This document shows positions 34,854-43,223 of a stretch of 64,000 nt of DNA, in pieces. The stretch lies in the NCBI RefSeq assembly GCF_024347395.1, contig NZ_AP025472.1:1240001-1304000 (forward strand), in the 5' to 3' direction. Below the pieces are notes generated by a model. That model was given only the letters and a program-made list of their open reading frames with translations, had not been told where the DNA came from and did not search any database. The stretch comes from Vibrio cortegadensis. Its GTDB lineage: Bacteria > Pseudomonadota > Gammaproteobacteria > Enterobacterales > Vibrionaceae. How positions within the stretch are numbered: the first letter of the stretch is position 1; each line of letters starts with the position of its first letter. A program made the position numbers and the translations under genes.

Positions 34854-35471
34854 ATGAGAGTTTATCACTTCATGGCAAAGAAATATGCCATAGAAAATTT
34901 GGAAAAATCGAGACTAAAAATAGCAACGTTGGATAACTTGAATGACCCATTTGAGTTCTTTCCTAATGTAACCAATACATCTAATGAAGCTCTCGCTGAC
35001 TTTAGGCATCATTTTGATGGGATTTTAGGTGTTTTGTGTTTCAGTAAACGGTTAGGGCATCCTGTTCAGTGGGCTCATTACGCCGATAATCACAGTGGTA
35101 TCTGCTTTGAGTTCGAGATTCCTAAAAAGTATTTAAGCAAAATTAAATATGTAAGCTCTCCTATGAAAATTAGTCGTAACCGTGATGATTGGAAAAATAA
35201 GATACCTGCGGCAACTCTATGCAAATATAAAGGTTGGAGGTATGAGAGAGAATATCGTCTTCCATTGGATCTAAGATCGGATGAAATTCAACAAGATGAC
35301 AATGGGTTACTTTTTATGCCTTTCTCTGATGAGCTAAAACTAGTAAATGTTTATAGTGGTCTAAAGTGTGTTTTATCCGAAGAAGAGCGTGCAATATTTC
35401 TAAAACATGAAATTTCAATAACCAAAATGTTACAAAGACCTAAATCATATACTTTGGTGCCTGAAGCCTAA
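34854..35471 (+). CDS. DUF2971-family protein
   Basis: A 205-residue protein with the DUF2971 hallmarks: YHFMAKKYAIENLEKSRLKI, LDNLNDPFEFFP near residue 30, WAHYADNHSGICFEFEI, and the C-terminal KGWRYEREYRLPL. The family is common in phage-defence and abortive-infection contexts, but the activity is not established to my knowledge. GGAGAACAC precedes the ATG. Confidence 0.82.
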   Translation: MRVYHFMAKKYAIENLEKSRLKIATLDNLNDPFEFFPNVTNTSNEALADFRHHFDGILGVLCFSKRLGHPVQWAHYADNHSGICFEFEIPKKYLSKIKYVSSPMKISRNRDDWKNKIPAATLCKYKGWRYEREYRLPLDLRSDEIQQDDNGLLFMPFSDELKLVNVYSGLKCVLSEEERAIFLKHEISITKMLQRPKSYTLVPEA

Positions 35472-35589
35472 CAAAGCGTTTAAGACGGATTCCCAACGCT
35501 TGGCATTTTCGGCTTACTTCAGTCTAAGTGTTTATGTCACAATGGTTTAGGTTGGGTGGTAGCGTTGCTCACCACTTAACGCGGCGTTA
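35469..35589 (+). repeat. attC: attC site, type C
   Basis: Type C; closes the first DUF2971 cassette. Confidence 0.92.
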
Positions 35590-35603
35590 GGGCACAGGGC
35601 GAA

Positions 35604-36140
35604 ATGGACAGAATCGTAGAATTAATCAAACAAGATCCAGTTAGAGTTAACGCTTTGAAGTGTGTATCTCTACTGGGTTTACCTCAATGCTATATTGCAG
35701 CAGGTTTCGTCCGAAATCTTGTGTGGGATGCATTACATGGTTTTCAGGTGGCGACACCATTGAATGATGCTGATGTTATCTATTTCGCACCTGACGAGCG
35801 AGATCCTAATGCATATTTATACTATGAAGCTCAGCTTAAACAGGTAATGCCGGAAATTAACTGGCAAGTTCGAAATCAGGCAATAATGCACACTCGCAAT
35901 GGTGACTTACCTTATACAAGTTCACTGGACGCTATGAGCTACTGGCCAGAGAAAGAAACGGCAATTGCTATCCGACAAGTTGTTCCCGAAAAGTACGAAT
36001 GCATATCAGCTTTTGGGTATGAATCATTATTTGGTTACTGTGTCACACATAACCCGAAAAGATCACAAGAAACGTTTAAAAGTCGTGTAAATTCAAAAGG
36101 GTGGTTAGTAAAGTGGCCATCTTTGAGAATAGTGCCCTAA
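35604..36140 (+). CDS. Nucleotidyltransferase-fold protein (NTP_transf_6 type)
   Basis: A 178-residue member of the same family as 33547: LPQCYIAAGFVRNLVWDALHG and LNDADVIYFAPDE are the core motifs (Asp-x-Asp), with WQVRNQAIMHTRNGD next. This copy is closer to the family consensus. The two lie three cassettes apart but share little identity outside motifs, so they arrived separately. Confidence 0.82.
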   Translation: MDRIVELIKQDPVRVNALKCVSLLGLPQCYIAAGFVRNLVWDALHGFQVATPLNDADVIYFAPDERDPNAYLYYEAQLKQVMPEINWQVRNQAIMHTRNGDLPYTSSLDAMSYWPEKETAIAIRQVVPEKYECISAFGYESLFGYCVTHNPKRSQETFKSRVNSKGWLVKWPSLRIVP

Positions 36141-36259
36141 CAAACAATTTAAGAGTGACTCCCAACGCGTGGCGATTTCACTTCGATTTGAATTTAGTGT
36201 TTACGGCGCAATGGTTTAGCTTAGGTGTTATAGCGTTGTCGCACCTTAATTGGGCGTTA
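36138..36259 (+). repeat. attC: attC site, type A
   Basis: Type A; closes the second nucleotidyltransferase cassette. Confidence 0.92.
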
Positions 36260-36277
36260 GCTGCTTGGAGAAAATTT

Positions 36278-36748
36278 ATGGTTCGTGAAGCCCAAATCAA
36301 AGATTTAGATGTATTGGTTAGCCTTTTCATATCCGAGAATGAGCACAACTCAGACTTAGCTCCAGATGTTGTTCGCAAAACTGAAGATGTACTAAATAAG
36401 ACTGAGCTTCAAGACATTCTATCTGATAAGAGTCAGTTACTTATTGTTCGCGAGCACGATGGAAAGGTAGTCGGAGCTTTATTGGGGAATCTCACTGACG
36501 TTAAAGAGCGTCGCTGGACGCAATCACGAACGTATGGGTATGTTGAAGAGTTAATCGTTTCTAGCGAAGCTCGAAAGCTGGGTGTAGCTACAGGGCTAGT
36601 TTCTTACTTTTCTGAGTGGGCTAGTGCTCTTGGCGCTAGTTCAGTTGAGCTGCATGTTTGGTCAAATAACACAGGAGCTATCGGTTTTTATACTAGCGCC
36701 GGGTTCGAATCAAAACAGAACCTGCTCTCCAAAAAGCTACGCAGCTAA
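36278..36748 (+). CDS. GNAT N-acetyltransferase
   Basis: A 156-residue GNAT protein: VREAQIKDLDVLVSLF, IVREHDGKVVGALLG, YVEELIVSSEARKLGVATGL (acetyl-CoA loop with K-L-G-V-A) and ELHVWSNNTGAIGFYTSAGF with the Tyr general acid. The layout suits aminoglycoside-3/6-type or protein acetylation; no target can be named. The ATG at 36278 follows TTGGAG; the frame upstream is attC. Confidence 0.85.
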   Translation: MVREAQIKDLDVLVSLFISENEHNSDLAPDVVRKTEDVLNKTELQDILSDKSQLLIVREHDGKVVGALLGNLTDVKERRWTQSRTYGYVEELIVSSEARKLGVATGLVSYFSEWASALGASSVELHVWSNNTGAIGFYTSAGFESKQNLLSKKLRS

Positions 36749-36866
36749 CAAAGCGTTTAAGACGGATTCCCAACGCTTGGCATTTTCGGTTTGCTTTGAA
36801 TTTAGTGTTTACGGCACAACGGTTTAGGTAGGGTGGTAGCGTTGCTCACCACTTAACGCGGCGTTA
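36746..36866 (+). repeat. attC: attC site, type C
   Basis: Type C; closes the 156-residue GNAT cassette. Confidence 0.92.
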
Positions 36867-37312
36867 TATTGCATAAGATTCAAAGGGTTAAATTATCCGT
36901 TTATCTTTGTCCTACGTTTAAGCTACACACCTGTTCGTTTCGTGAAAAATGCCATCAAAATGACCATCGCACGTAGAAAGTGTGGCGGTTAATTAGCTGC
37001 AACGTCACGCAAGTCTCCTCGTTAGTAAGTTTTGTTGGCTCAAGTTCATTTTGCGCGGCATCTTTTTGGTGGGGGTTTTATTGAAAATTGTGGCTTCAGC
37101 GCACTTTGCTGTCAGGTTTCTCGTTCGAATTCTTTGTCATTCTGGCTAATCGAATGGCTCTAATTTTAGCTCATTTCGCTTCTTAGCCAAGTGCGTTTTA
37201 TTGTCTATGGTTGAGTTTTGAGCTATCCGTTTTACATCTGAGTTCAAAGCCAGTAGATTTGTAGTCAATTCAGCACCTTGGCGCTAAACTTGGCTCTGTC
37301 GTGCGGGCAATA
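36867..37312 (+). mobile_element. NC1 ORF-less cassette, copy 15
   Basis: Close sister of copy 3 at 6143. The long-range pair AGCCAAGTGCG (37185-37195) with CGC-TAA-ACTTGGCT (37282-37295) is complete. Downstream attC is type B. Confidence 0.85.
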
Positions 37313-37434
37313 TAACAAAGCATTCAAGAGGGATTCTCAACGCTTGGCATTTTTGTATCTACTTCAAATTTAGTGTTTACGGTACAATACTTTAGGTCGG
37401 GTGGGGGCGTTGTTCACCCCTTAATGCGGCGTTA
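37313..37434 (+). repeat. attC: attC site, type B
   Basis: Type B; closes NC1 copy 15. Confidence 0.92.
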
Positions 37435-37476
37435 AGTTCCTGTCGGAATCTATAAATTTGGCAACAGGTTGACATA

Positions 37477-38139
37477 ATGGAGAGACTAAAAAAATTGAGC
37501 AATTGGTTTGAAAATAATCCAACTAAAACGGTTATAAGTCATACGTTTGTAGTTGCGGCTGCTACTTGGGCAGCATTCTTTTTTGTTTTTGACGAAAATA
37601 AAATTAAGTTAGTAGAAACAAAAGCTCAGAAGTATCAAGCAGAGACCAAAGAAGTGTTGGCTAGAAATAGTGTTTTGCTTGCTCAGCGAGACCTGCTGAT
37701 AGAGGAAAATAAAAAGTACTTGAGATGGTTAGAATCGACACCTAATACCCTTCCATTTTACGAGGTTGAGCTAGAGAAGTTGAATCGTAAAGTTGCATCA
37801 CTAGAGGGGGAATTACAAGTAGCAGAACAACAAGGCAATAATATTGAGCAACCAGAACAACCAGAAGAAGCAGTTTATGTTTATTGGCGAACACTTAAAG
37901 TTGGTGAATCATTTATTGATCCACAAACCCAAGTTGTTCTTGGAGTGCAAACAATTGAATATGAACTCACTGCTCAGACAAATGTAAGCTTCCCAAATGG
38001 TGAAGGTAAATCTAGAAAGGACTCTAAACCTGGTGATAGTTGGCCATTTTCAGTAGGTGAGCGTAAATATGTTTTAGTTCTTCAATCATTAGATTGGGCT
38101 GCTCAGCGTTTTACTGGGAGAGTTCATGAGTTGAAATAG
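37477..38139 (+). CDS. Membrane-anchored coiled-coil protein
   Basis: A 220-residue protein: one N-terminal membrane helix (SHTFVVAAATWAAFFFVF, residues 20-38), a coiled coil (about 50-125, with QKYQAETKEVLAR and ELEKLNRKVASLEGELQVAEQ), an EQPEQPEEA linker, and a small beta domain (VYVYWRTLKVGESFIDPQ to GRVHELK). The topology suggests a periplasmic or cytosolic domain held off the membrane. The family is not recognised. AACAGGTTGAC precedes the ATG. Confidence 0.68.
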   Translation: MERLKKLSNWFENNPTKTVISHTFVVAAATWAAFFFVFDENKIKLVETKAQKYQAETKEVLARNSVLLAQRDLLIEENKKYLRWLESTPNTLPFYEVELEKLNRKVASLEGELQVAEQQGNNIEQPEQPEEAVYVYWRTLKVGESFIDPQTQVVLGVQTIEYELTAQTNVSFPNGEGKSRKDSKPGDSWPFSVGERKYVLVLQSLDWAAQRFTGRVHELK

Positions 38140-38144
38140 AAACT

Positions 38145-38266
38145 TAACAAAGCATTTAAGAGGGATTCTCAACGCTTGGCATTTTTGTTTCTACTTCAAA
38201 TTTAGTGTTTACGGTACAATGCTTTAGGTTAGGTGGAGGCGTTGTTCACCCCTTAATGCGGCGTTA
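38145..38266 (+). repeat. attC: attC site, type B
   Basis: Type B; closes the coiled-coil cassette. Confidence 0.92.
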
Positions 38267-38721
38267 TGAGGCATATGGTGATCAAGTTAGAATCAGTATT
38301 AGAAAGTGAATTTGAGTCGCTGTTTTCAGTGGTGAAAATGGGGCTGTATTCTCACGTAGAATCAGTCTTTGGTTGGTGTGATGATTATCAGAAAAATCGA
38401 TTAATTAATGATTATGAGCCTAATTGGTTTTATTGGGTTTACTCTGGGCAGACTCGTGTTGGAATGCTCTGCTTCAAACAGTACAGCAATTCATATCATG
38501 TTCACTTGTTGGTTGTTTTTCCTGAATTTCAAAACCAAAGTTTAGGGCAAGCTATTATGGCTTATGTTCATGAAAAAGCGAAGAATGAGTATAGAGATAG
38601 CATTACGTTATCAAGTTTTGTTCGTAATATTAAAGCGATAAGTTTCTATGAAAGGCTAGGGTATAAAGTCATTGATAGTGATGAAAACTTCCTATCATTG
38701 TCGTTGAACCTTGCCTCATAA
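38266..38721 (+). CDS. GNAT N-acetyltransferase
   Basis: A 151-residue GNAT protein: YWVYSGQTRVGMLCFKQY, HLLVVFPEFQNQSLGQAIM (acetyl-CoA loop with Q-N-Q-S-L-G, slightly off consensus), and FVRNIKAISFYERLGYKVI with the Tyr. Start choice is uncertain: the ATG formed at the attC end (38266), ATG at 38275, or GTG at 38278, the last best spaced from GAGG. Confidence 0.78.
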   Translation: MRHMVIKLESVLESEFESLFSVVKMGLYSHVESVFGWCDDYQKNRLINDYEPNWFYWVYSGQTRVGMLCFKQYSNSYHVHLLVVFPEFQNQSLGQAIMAYVHEKAKNEYRDSITLSSFVRNIKAISFYERLGYKVIDSDENFLSLSLNLAS

Positions 38722-38840
38722 CAAAGCATTTAAGAGGGATTCTCAGCGCTTGGCATTTTTGCTTCTACTTCAAATTTAGTGTTTACGGTACAATGCTTTA
38801 GGTTGGGTGGCGGCGTTGTTCACCCCTTAATGCGGCGTTA
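38719..38840 (+). repeat. attC: attC site, type B
   Basis: Type B; closes the 151-residue GNAT cassette. Confidence 0.92.
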
Positions 38841-38861
38841 TATGCAATTGCCTAAATCAAC

Positions 38862-39263
38862 CTAGGAATAGCTCGAAGGTCGGCTTGAACTCATCACCTT
38901 ATCGAGATCTTTCTGAGCTTTCTTAGGGTTTTCTAAGTCAGTAATTTCTATCATTTCACATTCGTCTCGAACCATTTCGTTGATAAGGCTAGGGTAGTGG
39001 CGACAATCTTCTGGTCGGTCGAAGTAAATACTGCATGTATATTTATCTTTCTCTTCTGGCTTTGACTTCGGCACTAATTCCAAAAATGGACAATGGTTTA
39101 ATTGTTCTCTGGTTTCTGGATCAAACCAGATTTTTCCATCTTTCACATATTCAAAGATATCTGGGTTAAACAGCTCCCACAGGTCTATTTCTTCCTGCGT
39201 GGCTGCTAAATCACCATCGCCATATTTGATGCAGCATTTCCCACATTGGTTGCAGTCTTTCAT
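38862..39263 (-). CDS. YkgJ-family cysteine-cluster protein, copy 2
   Basis: The 133-residue CxxCxxCC protein described at 7867, with only a few changes (HYPSLINEM for HYPSYINEM, DKVMSS near the end). Again reverse-oriented, again followed by a C2-type attC. All cysteines are kept, which argues for selection on the metal site. Confidence 0.83.
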   Translation of the reverse strand: MKDCNQCGKCCIKYGDGDLAATQEEIDLWELFNPDIFEYVKDGKIWFDPETREQLNHCPFLELVPKSKPEEKDKYTCSIYFDRPEDCRHYPSLINEMVRDECEMIEITDLENPKKAQKDLDKVMSSSRPSSYS

Positions 39264-39349
39264 GGTGTTTACTTTGAATTAGGAGGTTATTGGTTGAGTC
39301 TATCATCCATAGTGAAATTAGCTCTGCATTTGGAATGGGAGTTTGCATA

Positions 39350-39472
39350 TAACAAAGCGTTTAAGACGGATTCACAACGCTTGGTGGCTTCAGTTCAAAG
39401 ATATGCATCAGTGTTTATGGCATAATGCCTTGAGTGTAGTGGTAGCGCTGTTCACCACTTAACGCGGCGTTA
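39350..39472 (+). repeat. attC: attC site, type C2
   Basis: Type C2; closes the second YkgJ cassette. Confidence 0.92.
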
Positions 39473-39489
39473 GTACAATGGAGGTCAAT

Positions 39490-40068
39490 TTGGAAACACC
39501 TGCTTCTGAGTGGTTCAAAGGTTCTTTGAATCTACTCGATATTTATACTCAAGATCTTAATCGAGTTCTGGATAAAATCAGTACAGTCGAGTTTTCTCGT
39601 TCAGAAAAACCAGTGATTAACTGTTTTCCCGATGTAACGTACAAAAGTCATGTACTTTCAGTAGTTATAATCCTTGAACAGCAATTTTCATATTTTTGTA
39701 CTTCACTACAAAATTACACGAGTCAAAAACTAAAGTGGAATGACTTAAAGGGCAGCGCACTAGAGAGATTCATTAAGTACAACCACGACGTATGTGGGTT
39801 AGACAAACCAAGTTGTAATGAGCTCCTACAAGATTTAAAAGGGGTCATCGAATTGAGAAATTGTGTAATTCATAATAATTCGTTTTTAAATGGTTTCTCC
39901 AAATCGAGAGTCGTGGAGCAGTTAACTAAAAGAGTTGATGGTCTTGAGATTAAAAATAATTTCATTCGCTTAAATCAAGACGCTTGTAAAAAAATAACCT
40001 CGATAATTTTTAACTTCCTTCGAGCTTGGTATCAATCGGCAATTAATAAGTTTGTTACTGTACTGTGA
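39490..40068 (+). CDS. HEPN-type putative RNase
   Basis: About 192 residues, all helical. The key segment is LKGVIELRNCVIHNNSF, an R-N-x3-H form of the HEPN R-x4-6-H motif, near residue 130; upstream VVIILEQQFSYFC supplies the first helix. HEPN proteins with this motif cut RNA in toxin-antitoxin and abortive-infection systems. No antidote gene is in the cassette. The TTG at 39490 is preferred because TGGAGG lies six bases before it; an ATG at 39478 overlaps that site. Confidence 0.68.
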   Translation: METPASEWFKGSLNLLDIYTQDLNRVLDKISTVEFSRSEKPVINCFPDVTYKSHVLSVVIILEQQFSYFCTSLQNYTSQKLKWNDLKGSALERFIKYNHDVCGLDKPSCNELLQDLKGVIELRNCVIHNNSFLNGFSKSRVVEQLTKRVDGLEIKNNFIRLNQDACKKITSIIFNFLRAWYQSAINKFVTVL

Positions 40069-40078
40069 GAAATTGTAC

Positions 40079-40200
40079 TAACAAAGCGTTTAAGACAGAT
40101 TCGCAACGCTCGGCATTTTCAGTCCAAGTCGAGTTTTGTGTTTACGGTGCAATGGTTTAGGTTAGGTGATAGGCGTCGCTCACTACTTAACGCGGCGTTA
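40079..40200 (+). repeat. attC: attC site, type C3
   Basis: Type C3; closes the 192-residue HEPN cassette. Confidence 0.92.
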
Positions 40201-40224
40201 TGTGAACAATCAAGGAGTACGTTT

Positions 40225-40644
40225 ATGGCTGATATTGGCACAATAGCTGCGGGTTTATCCTCAATAAAAACCGCTTTAGATATCACTAAAGAATTCAGGA
40301 ATATTGATACGTCTTTCAAAGACGCAGAAATGAAGTTGAAATTAGCTGAACTGATAGAGGCACTTTCCGACGCTAAATTTGCTCTATCTGATGCTCGTGA
40401 AGAGAATCTAGACCTGAAAGATAAAATTAAATTACTAGAGGCACAGCTTAATCAAAAAGATGAAGTGCTATTTAGAGACGGTCATTACTACTTAGCTGAG
40501 CTAACAGATGGAAAGCCTGAAGGGCCATTTTGTTCAAAATGTTACGGTGATGAGAATAAGTTAATCTTAATAGAGGAATTTCCGCCTAACTTTAGAACAT
40601 TTGGCAAGTACAATTGCCCTAAATGTAAGGCTGTTTCCGGCTAA
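40225..40644 (+). CDS. Coiled-coil protein with C-terminal zinc ribbon
   Basis: A 139-residue protein. Residues 1-30 are a glycine-containing helix (DIGTIAAGLSSIKTALDITK), residues 35-85 a coiled coil (LKLAELIEALSDAKFALSDA onward), and the C-terminus a zinc ribbon with FCSKCYGDE and YNCPKCK around a short sheet (HYYLAELTDGKPEGPFCSKC region). Similar proteins occur on phages and islands; I know no function. AAGGAG precedes the ATG at 40225. Confidence 0.75.
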   Translation: MADIGTIAAGLSSIKTALDITKEFRNIDTSFKDAEMKLKLAELIEALSDAKFALSDAREENLDLKDKIKLLEAQLNQKDEVLFRDGHYYLAELTDGKPEGPFCSKCYGDENKLILIEEFPPNFRTFGKYNCPKCKAVSG

Positions 40645-40653
40645 AAGTTCACA

Positions 40654-40775
40654 TAACAAACAATTTAAGAGTGACTCCCAACGCGTGGCGATTTCACTCC
40701 GATTTGAATTTTGTGTTTACGGCGTAATGGTTTAGCTTGGGTGTTATAGCGTTGTCGCACCTTAATTGGGCGTTA
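40654..40775 (+). repeat. attC: attC site, type A
   Basis: Type A; closes the coiled-coil/zinc-ribbon cassette. Confidence 0.92.
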
Positions 40776-40803
40776 GTATTATTATTTGAATAAGGAGGTT
40801 GTG

Positions 40804-41334
40804 GTGACCAAGGCAGGAGAGTTATTTGAGCGAGCAATCCAAGATGCAGAGGAGTTGCTAGAGCGGTTTGATTCAGAGAAAAATGGACAGTGTTCCCATA
40901 ATTCAGAGTCATTGAAACGTGCAGGAATGGTGTTAACACTTGCTGCTTGGGAAACATACGTTAAAGACCGTTTTCAAGAAGAAATTGAGGTTTGGTTATT
41001 CTCAGTTAAGGGGAGCCAAATCGGTGGCTTCGTCCAAAGAAAAGTAACAGAAGACCTAAAAAGGTTCTTCAATCCAAATACAGCCAAAACGAGACAATTG
41101 TTCAAATCCTACTTTGATATCGATATTACTGAAAGCTGGAAATGGGACAATTATCATCCTCCACAAGCTAAAAAAGTTCTAGACCAATTAATATCACTCA
41201 GAGGTGATGCTGCTCATCAAGCAAATACATCAGTAACTCAATCACATATAGTAAAAAGAGATGATCTAGATAAAGCTATTCGTTTTATTAAAGGGTTAGT
41301 TAGTGCAACTGAAAAGTTGAAAATAGCAAAATAA
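40804..41334 (+). CDS. HEPN-type protein (RiboL-PSP/MAE_28990-like)
   Basis: About 176 residues. A first helix with VLTLAAWETYVKDRFQEEI (W-x-x-Y) and the late LISLRGDAAHQANTS, an R-x4-H motif, match the HEPN family named RiboL-PSP/MAE_28990, whose members are predicted RNases of stress or defence systems. AAGGAGG ends six bases before the GTG at 40804, which is preferred over GTG at 40801. It stands alone in its cassette. Confidence 0.72.
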   Translation: MTKAGELFERAIQDAEELLERFDSEKNGQCSHNSESLKRAGMVLTLAAWETYVKDRFQEEIEVWLFSVKGSQIGGFVQRKVTEDLKRFFNPNTAKTRQLFKSYFDIDITESWKWDNYHPPQAKKVLDQLISLRGDAAHQANTSVTQSHIVKRDDLDKAIRFIKGLVSATEKLKIAK

Positions 41335-41337
41335 TAC

Positions 41338-41457
41338 TAACAAACAATTTAAGCGTGATTCCCCACGCTTGGCATTTTCGGTTTGGGTCTAGTTCAGTGT
41401 TTACGGCGTCCAAATTGAGTGCAGTGGTAGCGTGGCTCACACCTTAATTGGGCGTTA
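41338..41457 (+). repeat. attC: attC site, type G
   Basis: Type G; closes the 176-residue HEPN cassette. Confidence 0.9.
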
Positions 41458-41473
41458 TGCACTTAGGTGGAAA

Positions 41474-41887
41474 ATGAAGTATCAAATTCAAATTACATCA
41501 TTACTTCTCCTTGCTGGGTGCGGAGAAATCGTAGTAGAAGATGGTTGTTTTGAACCGATTGAAATGAATGTCAACTATCTTTTTAAAAGCAAAAGTGTCA
41601 GGGCAATACCATTGGAAGGGTATGGCGAAGAACAGTTTTTACGAAGCCATGATATTGTTGGCTATGTTTACGAAAATAGTAGGTATTCAATTGTAAAACA
41701 TGATGCAAGTTTAAAATTCACAGGCCGAGTTTTTAAAAGTACACCAAGTTGGGCTGAACGTTACCTGGGAGGTAGTTCAGAACATATAATGTTTGAAGCT
41801 GTTTACGAAGAGTTGAATTATGTGGTGTTTAATCATGAGCCACAGAGTCAGAAACTTCCGTACCTTGTTGAAAGGTGCCACTTTTAG
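41474..41887 (+). CDS. Lipoprotein of unknown function
   Basis: A 137-residue protein with a short lipoprotein signal (MKYQIQITSLLLLAGC, lipobox LAGC with Cys16). The residue after Cys is Gly, so outer-membrane sorting is expected. The mature part is beta-rich with cysteines at DGCFEP and ERCHF. The family is not recognised. TAGGTGG precedes the ATG at 41474. Confidence 0.75.
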   Translation: MKYQIQITSLLLLAGCGEIVVEDGCFEPIEMNVNYLFKSKSVRAIPLEGYGEEQFLRSHDIVGYVYENSRYSIVKHDASLKFTGRVFKSTPSWAERYLGGSSEHIMFEAVYEELNYVVFNHEPQSQKLPYLVERCHF

Positions 41888-41895
41888 AACGTGCA

Positions 41896-42010
41896 TAACA
41901 AATGCTTTAAGACGGACTGCCAACCTTCGGCACTTTTGGTTTGGTTGAGTTTTGTGATTACGGTGGCTTGCTTAAGTGTCTTCTGTTGGCAGCCACTTAA
42001 GCAGGCGTTA
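41896..42010 (+). repeat. attC: attC site, type H
   Basis: 115 bp with unusual CCAACCTTCGGC and TTCTGTTGGCAGCC elements and GCTTTAAG/CTTAAGCAGG arms; closes the lipoprotein cassette. Confidence 0.82.
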
Positions 42011-42028
42011 GCAATATGAGGAAATTCA

Positions 42029-42331
42029 ATGAGTAATATAATTGATTTTGACAAATATAAAGAAATCACAAGATTAAAGGATACTCAATCTATCCCAAGT
42101 GAAGATCAAGTAGAAATTGAGAAAATCCAAGCTGATGTCAAAGAGAAGTATCTAGCTTTGCTCAATGGTGTTGATAAGAGTTTCGAGTTCCAAGGAACCC
42201 AAGAACAGGCAAGGGCTATTGAAGCCGCGGTTTCCAATATCATTAAGTCCTATGAAGGCATCGTAGTAGAATCTATATCCGACATCGTAGCTGCAAAGGT
42301 AGAAGCTTATTTGCGTCAAAAATATTGCTAA
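42029..42331 (+). CDS. Small helical hypothetical protein
   Basis: A 100-residue, acidic, nearly all-helical protein with no cysteine cluster or membrane helix (DQVEIEKIQADVKEKYLALL, then EQARAIEAAVSNIIKSYEGI). Not recognised. TGAGG precedes the ATG. It resembles accessory subunits or antitoxin-like proteins in composition only. Confidence 0.6.
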   Translation: MSNIIDFDKYKEITRLKDTQSIPSEDQVEIEKIQADVKEKYLALLNGVDKSFEFQGTQEQARAIEAAVSNIIKSYEGIVVESISDIVAAKVEAYLRQKYC

Positions 42332-42448
42332 CAAACTGTTCAAGAGGGATTCGCAACGCGTGGCATTTTCACTATGCGTTGACTTTAGTGTTTAAGGTGG
42401 TATGCGGCGGCATCGGTATTGCGTTGCTCACCCCTTAACAGGGCGTTA
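42329..42448 (+). repeat. attC: attC site, type E
   Basis: Type E; closes the 100-residue protein cassette. Confidence 0.9.
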
Positions 42449-42465
42449 GTTGCCCTGCGAAACTA

Positions 42466-42744
42466 TTAGTTTGCAGGAAATTTTTGCTTTTGATGTAGAA
42501 CTCGCATTACACGAATAATTGAACCATCGACCCAGTATGAAATGATCATAGAGATTTCGGGGATAATTAGTAATCGGCCTCGAATACCATCTCGTTGAAC
42601 ACCCATTAAAGGTTGTTCAAGTAAGTTTTCAACTTTATCTTCAATGATTTCGTCAGTCTTTTCAGCTGCGTCAGGGTTGAAGTCATAAAGAAATTCAAAT
42701 ATTTTCTCACGATCATTCAATGATTCTTCTTCCCATAAAATCAT
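42466..42744 (-). CDS. RelE/ParE-family toxin, copy 2
   Basis: Same toxin as at 21783 apart from QRDGIRG in place of QRDDIRG. The flanking cassette sequence is also nearly identical, but the attC of the preceding cassette is a different type (E here, A there), as expected when a whole cassette is copied to a new place. Confidence 0.88.
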   Translation of the reverse strand: MILWEEESLNDREKIFEFLYDFNPDAAEKTDEIIEDKVENLLEQPLMGVQRDGIRGRLLIIPEISMIISYWVDGSIIRVMRVLHQKQKFPAN

Positions 42745-43025
42745 TGATGGCCTCGATTGCGAATTTTAGCTTTTCGTTCAGCCATTCTAGTTTTTGCTGA
42801 GTCATGATCAACAAATGTAGCTTTCCCGGAGTCGAATTTCTCAAATGCTAAGTTTACTTGTTCAGTTATCCAAGAGTCATGAGATAATGTTTTTCGTTGT
42901 TGCTCCGCCATTTGCTCTGTAAGCTCACGGCAAGCATCGCTAAGTGTACGACCTTGGCTCTCCGCCATTTGTTGAGCTAAGCGTTTAATTTCGTCATCAA
43001 TACGGAATTGAATTCTAGTATCCAT
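42741..43025 (-). CDS. RelB/DinJ-family antitoxin, copy 2
   Basis: Identical in protein to the antitoxin at 22058, with the ribbon-helix-helix N-terminus and the same AGGAG ribosome site. Either antitoxin should neutralise either toxin, so one copy could be lost without harm. Confidence 0.88.
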   Translation of the reverse strand: MDTRIQFRIDDEIKRLAQQMAESQGRTLSDACRELTEQMAEQQRKTLSHDSWITEQVNLAFEKFDSGKATFVDHDSAKTRMAERKAKIRNRGHQ

Positions 43026-43084
43026 GAATGGCTCCTAAGTTTTCGTGTGTACAAATGTTAGCACTAGCCTTGAGTAAGGGCAAC

Positions 43085-43206
43085 TAACAAACAATTTAAG
43101 AGTGACTCCTAACGCTTGCCGATTTTACTCCGATTTGAATTTAGTGTTTACGGTGCAATGGTTTAGCTTGGGTGTTTTAGCGTTGTCGCACCTTAATTGG
43201 GCGTTA
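43085..43206 (+). repeat. attC: attC site, type A
   Basis: Type A; closes the second RelE/RelB-like cassette. Confidence 0.92.
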
Positions 43207-43223
43207 TGTGACAGGAGGTTCAT

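Noticed and set aside
33547..36140. The two NTP_transf_6 proteins as a recent duplication
   Set aside because: They share the core motifs but little else; separate acquisition is more likely.
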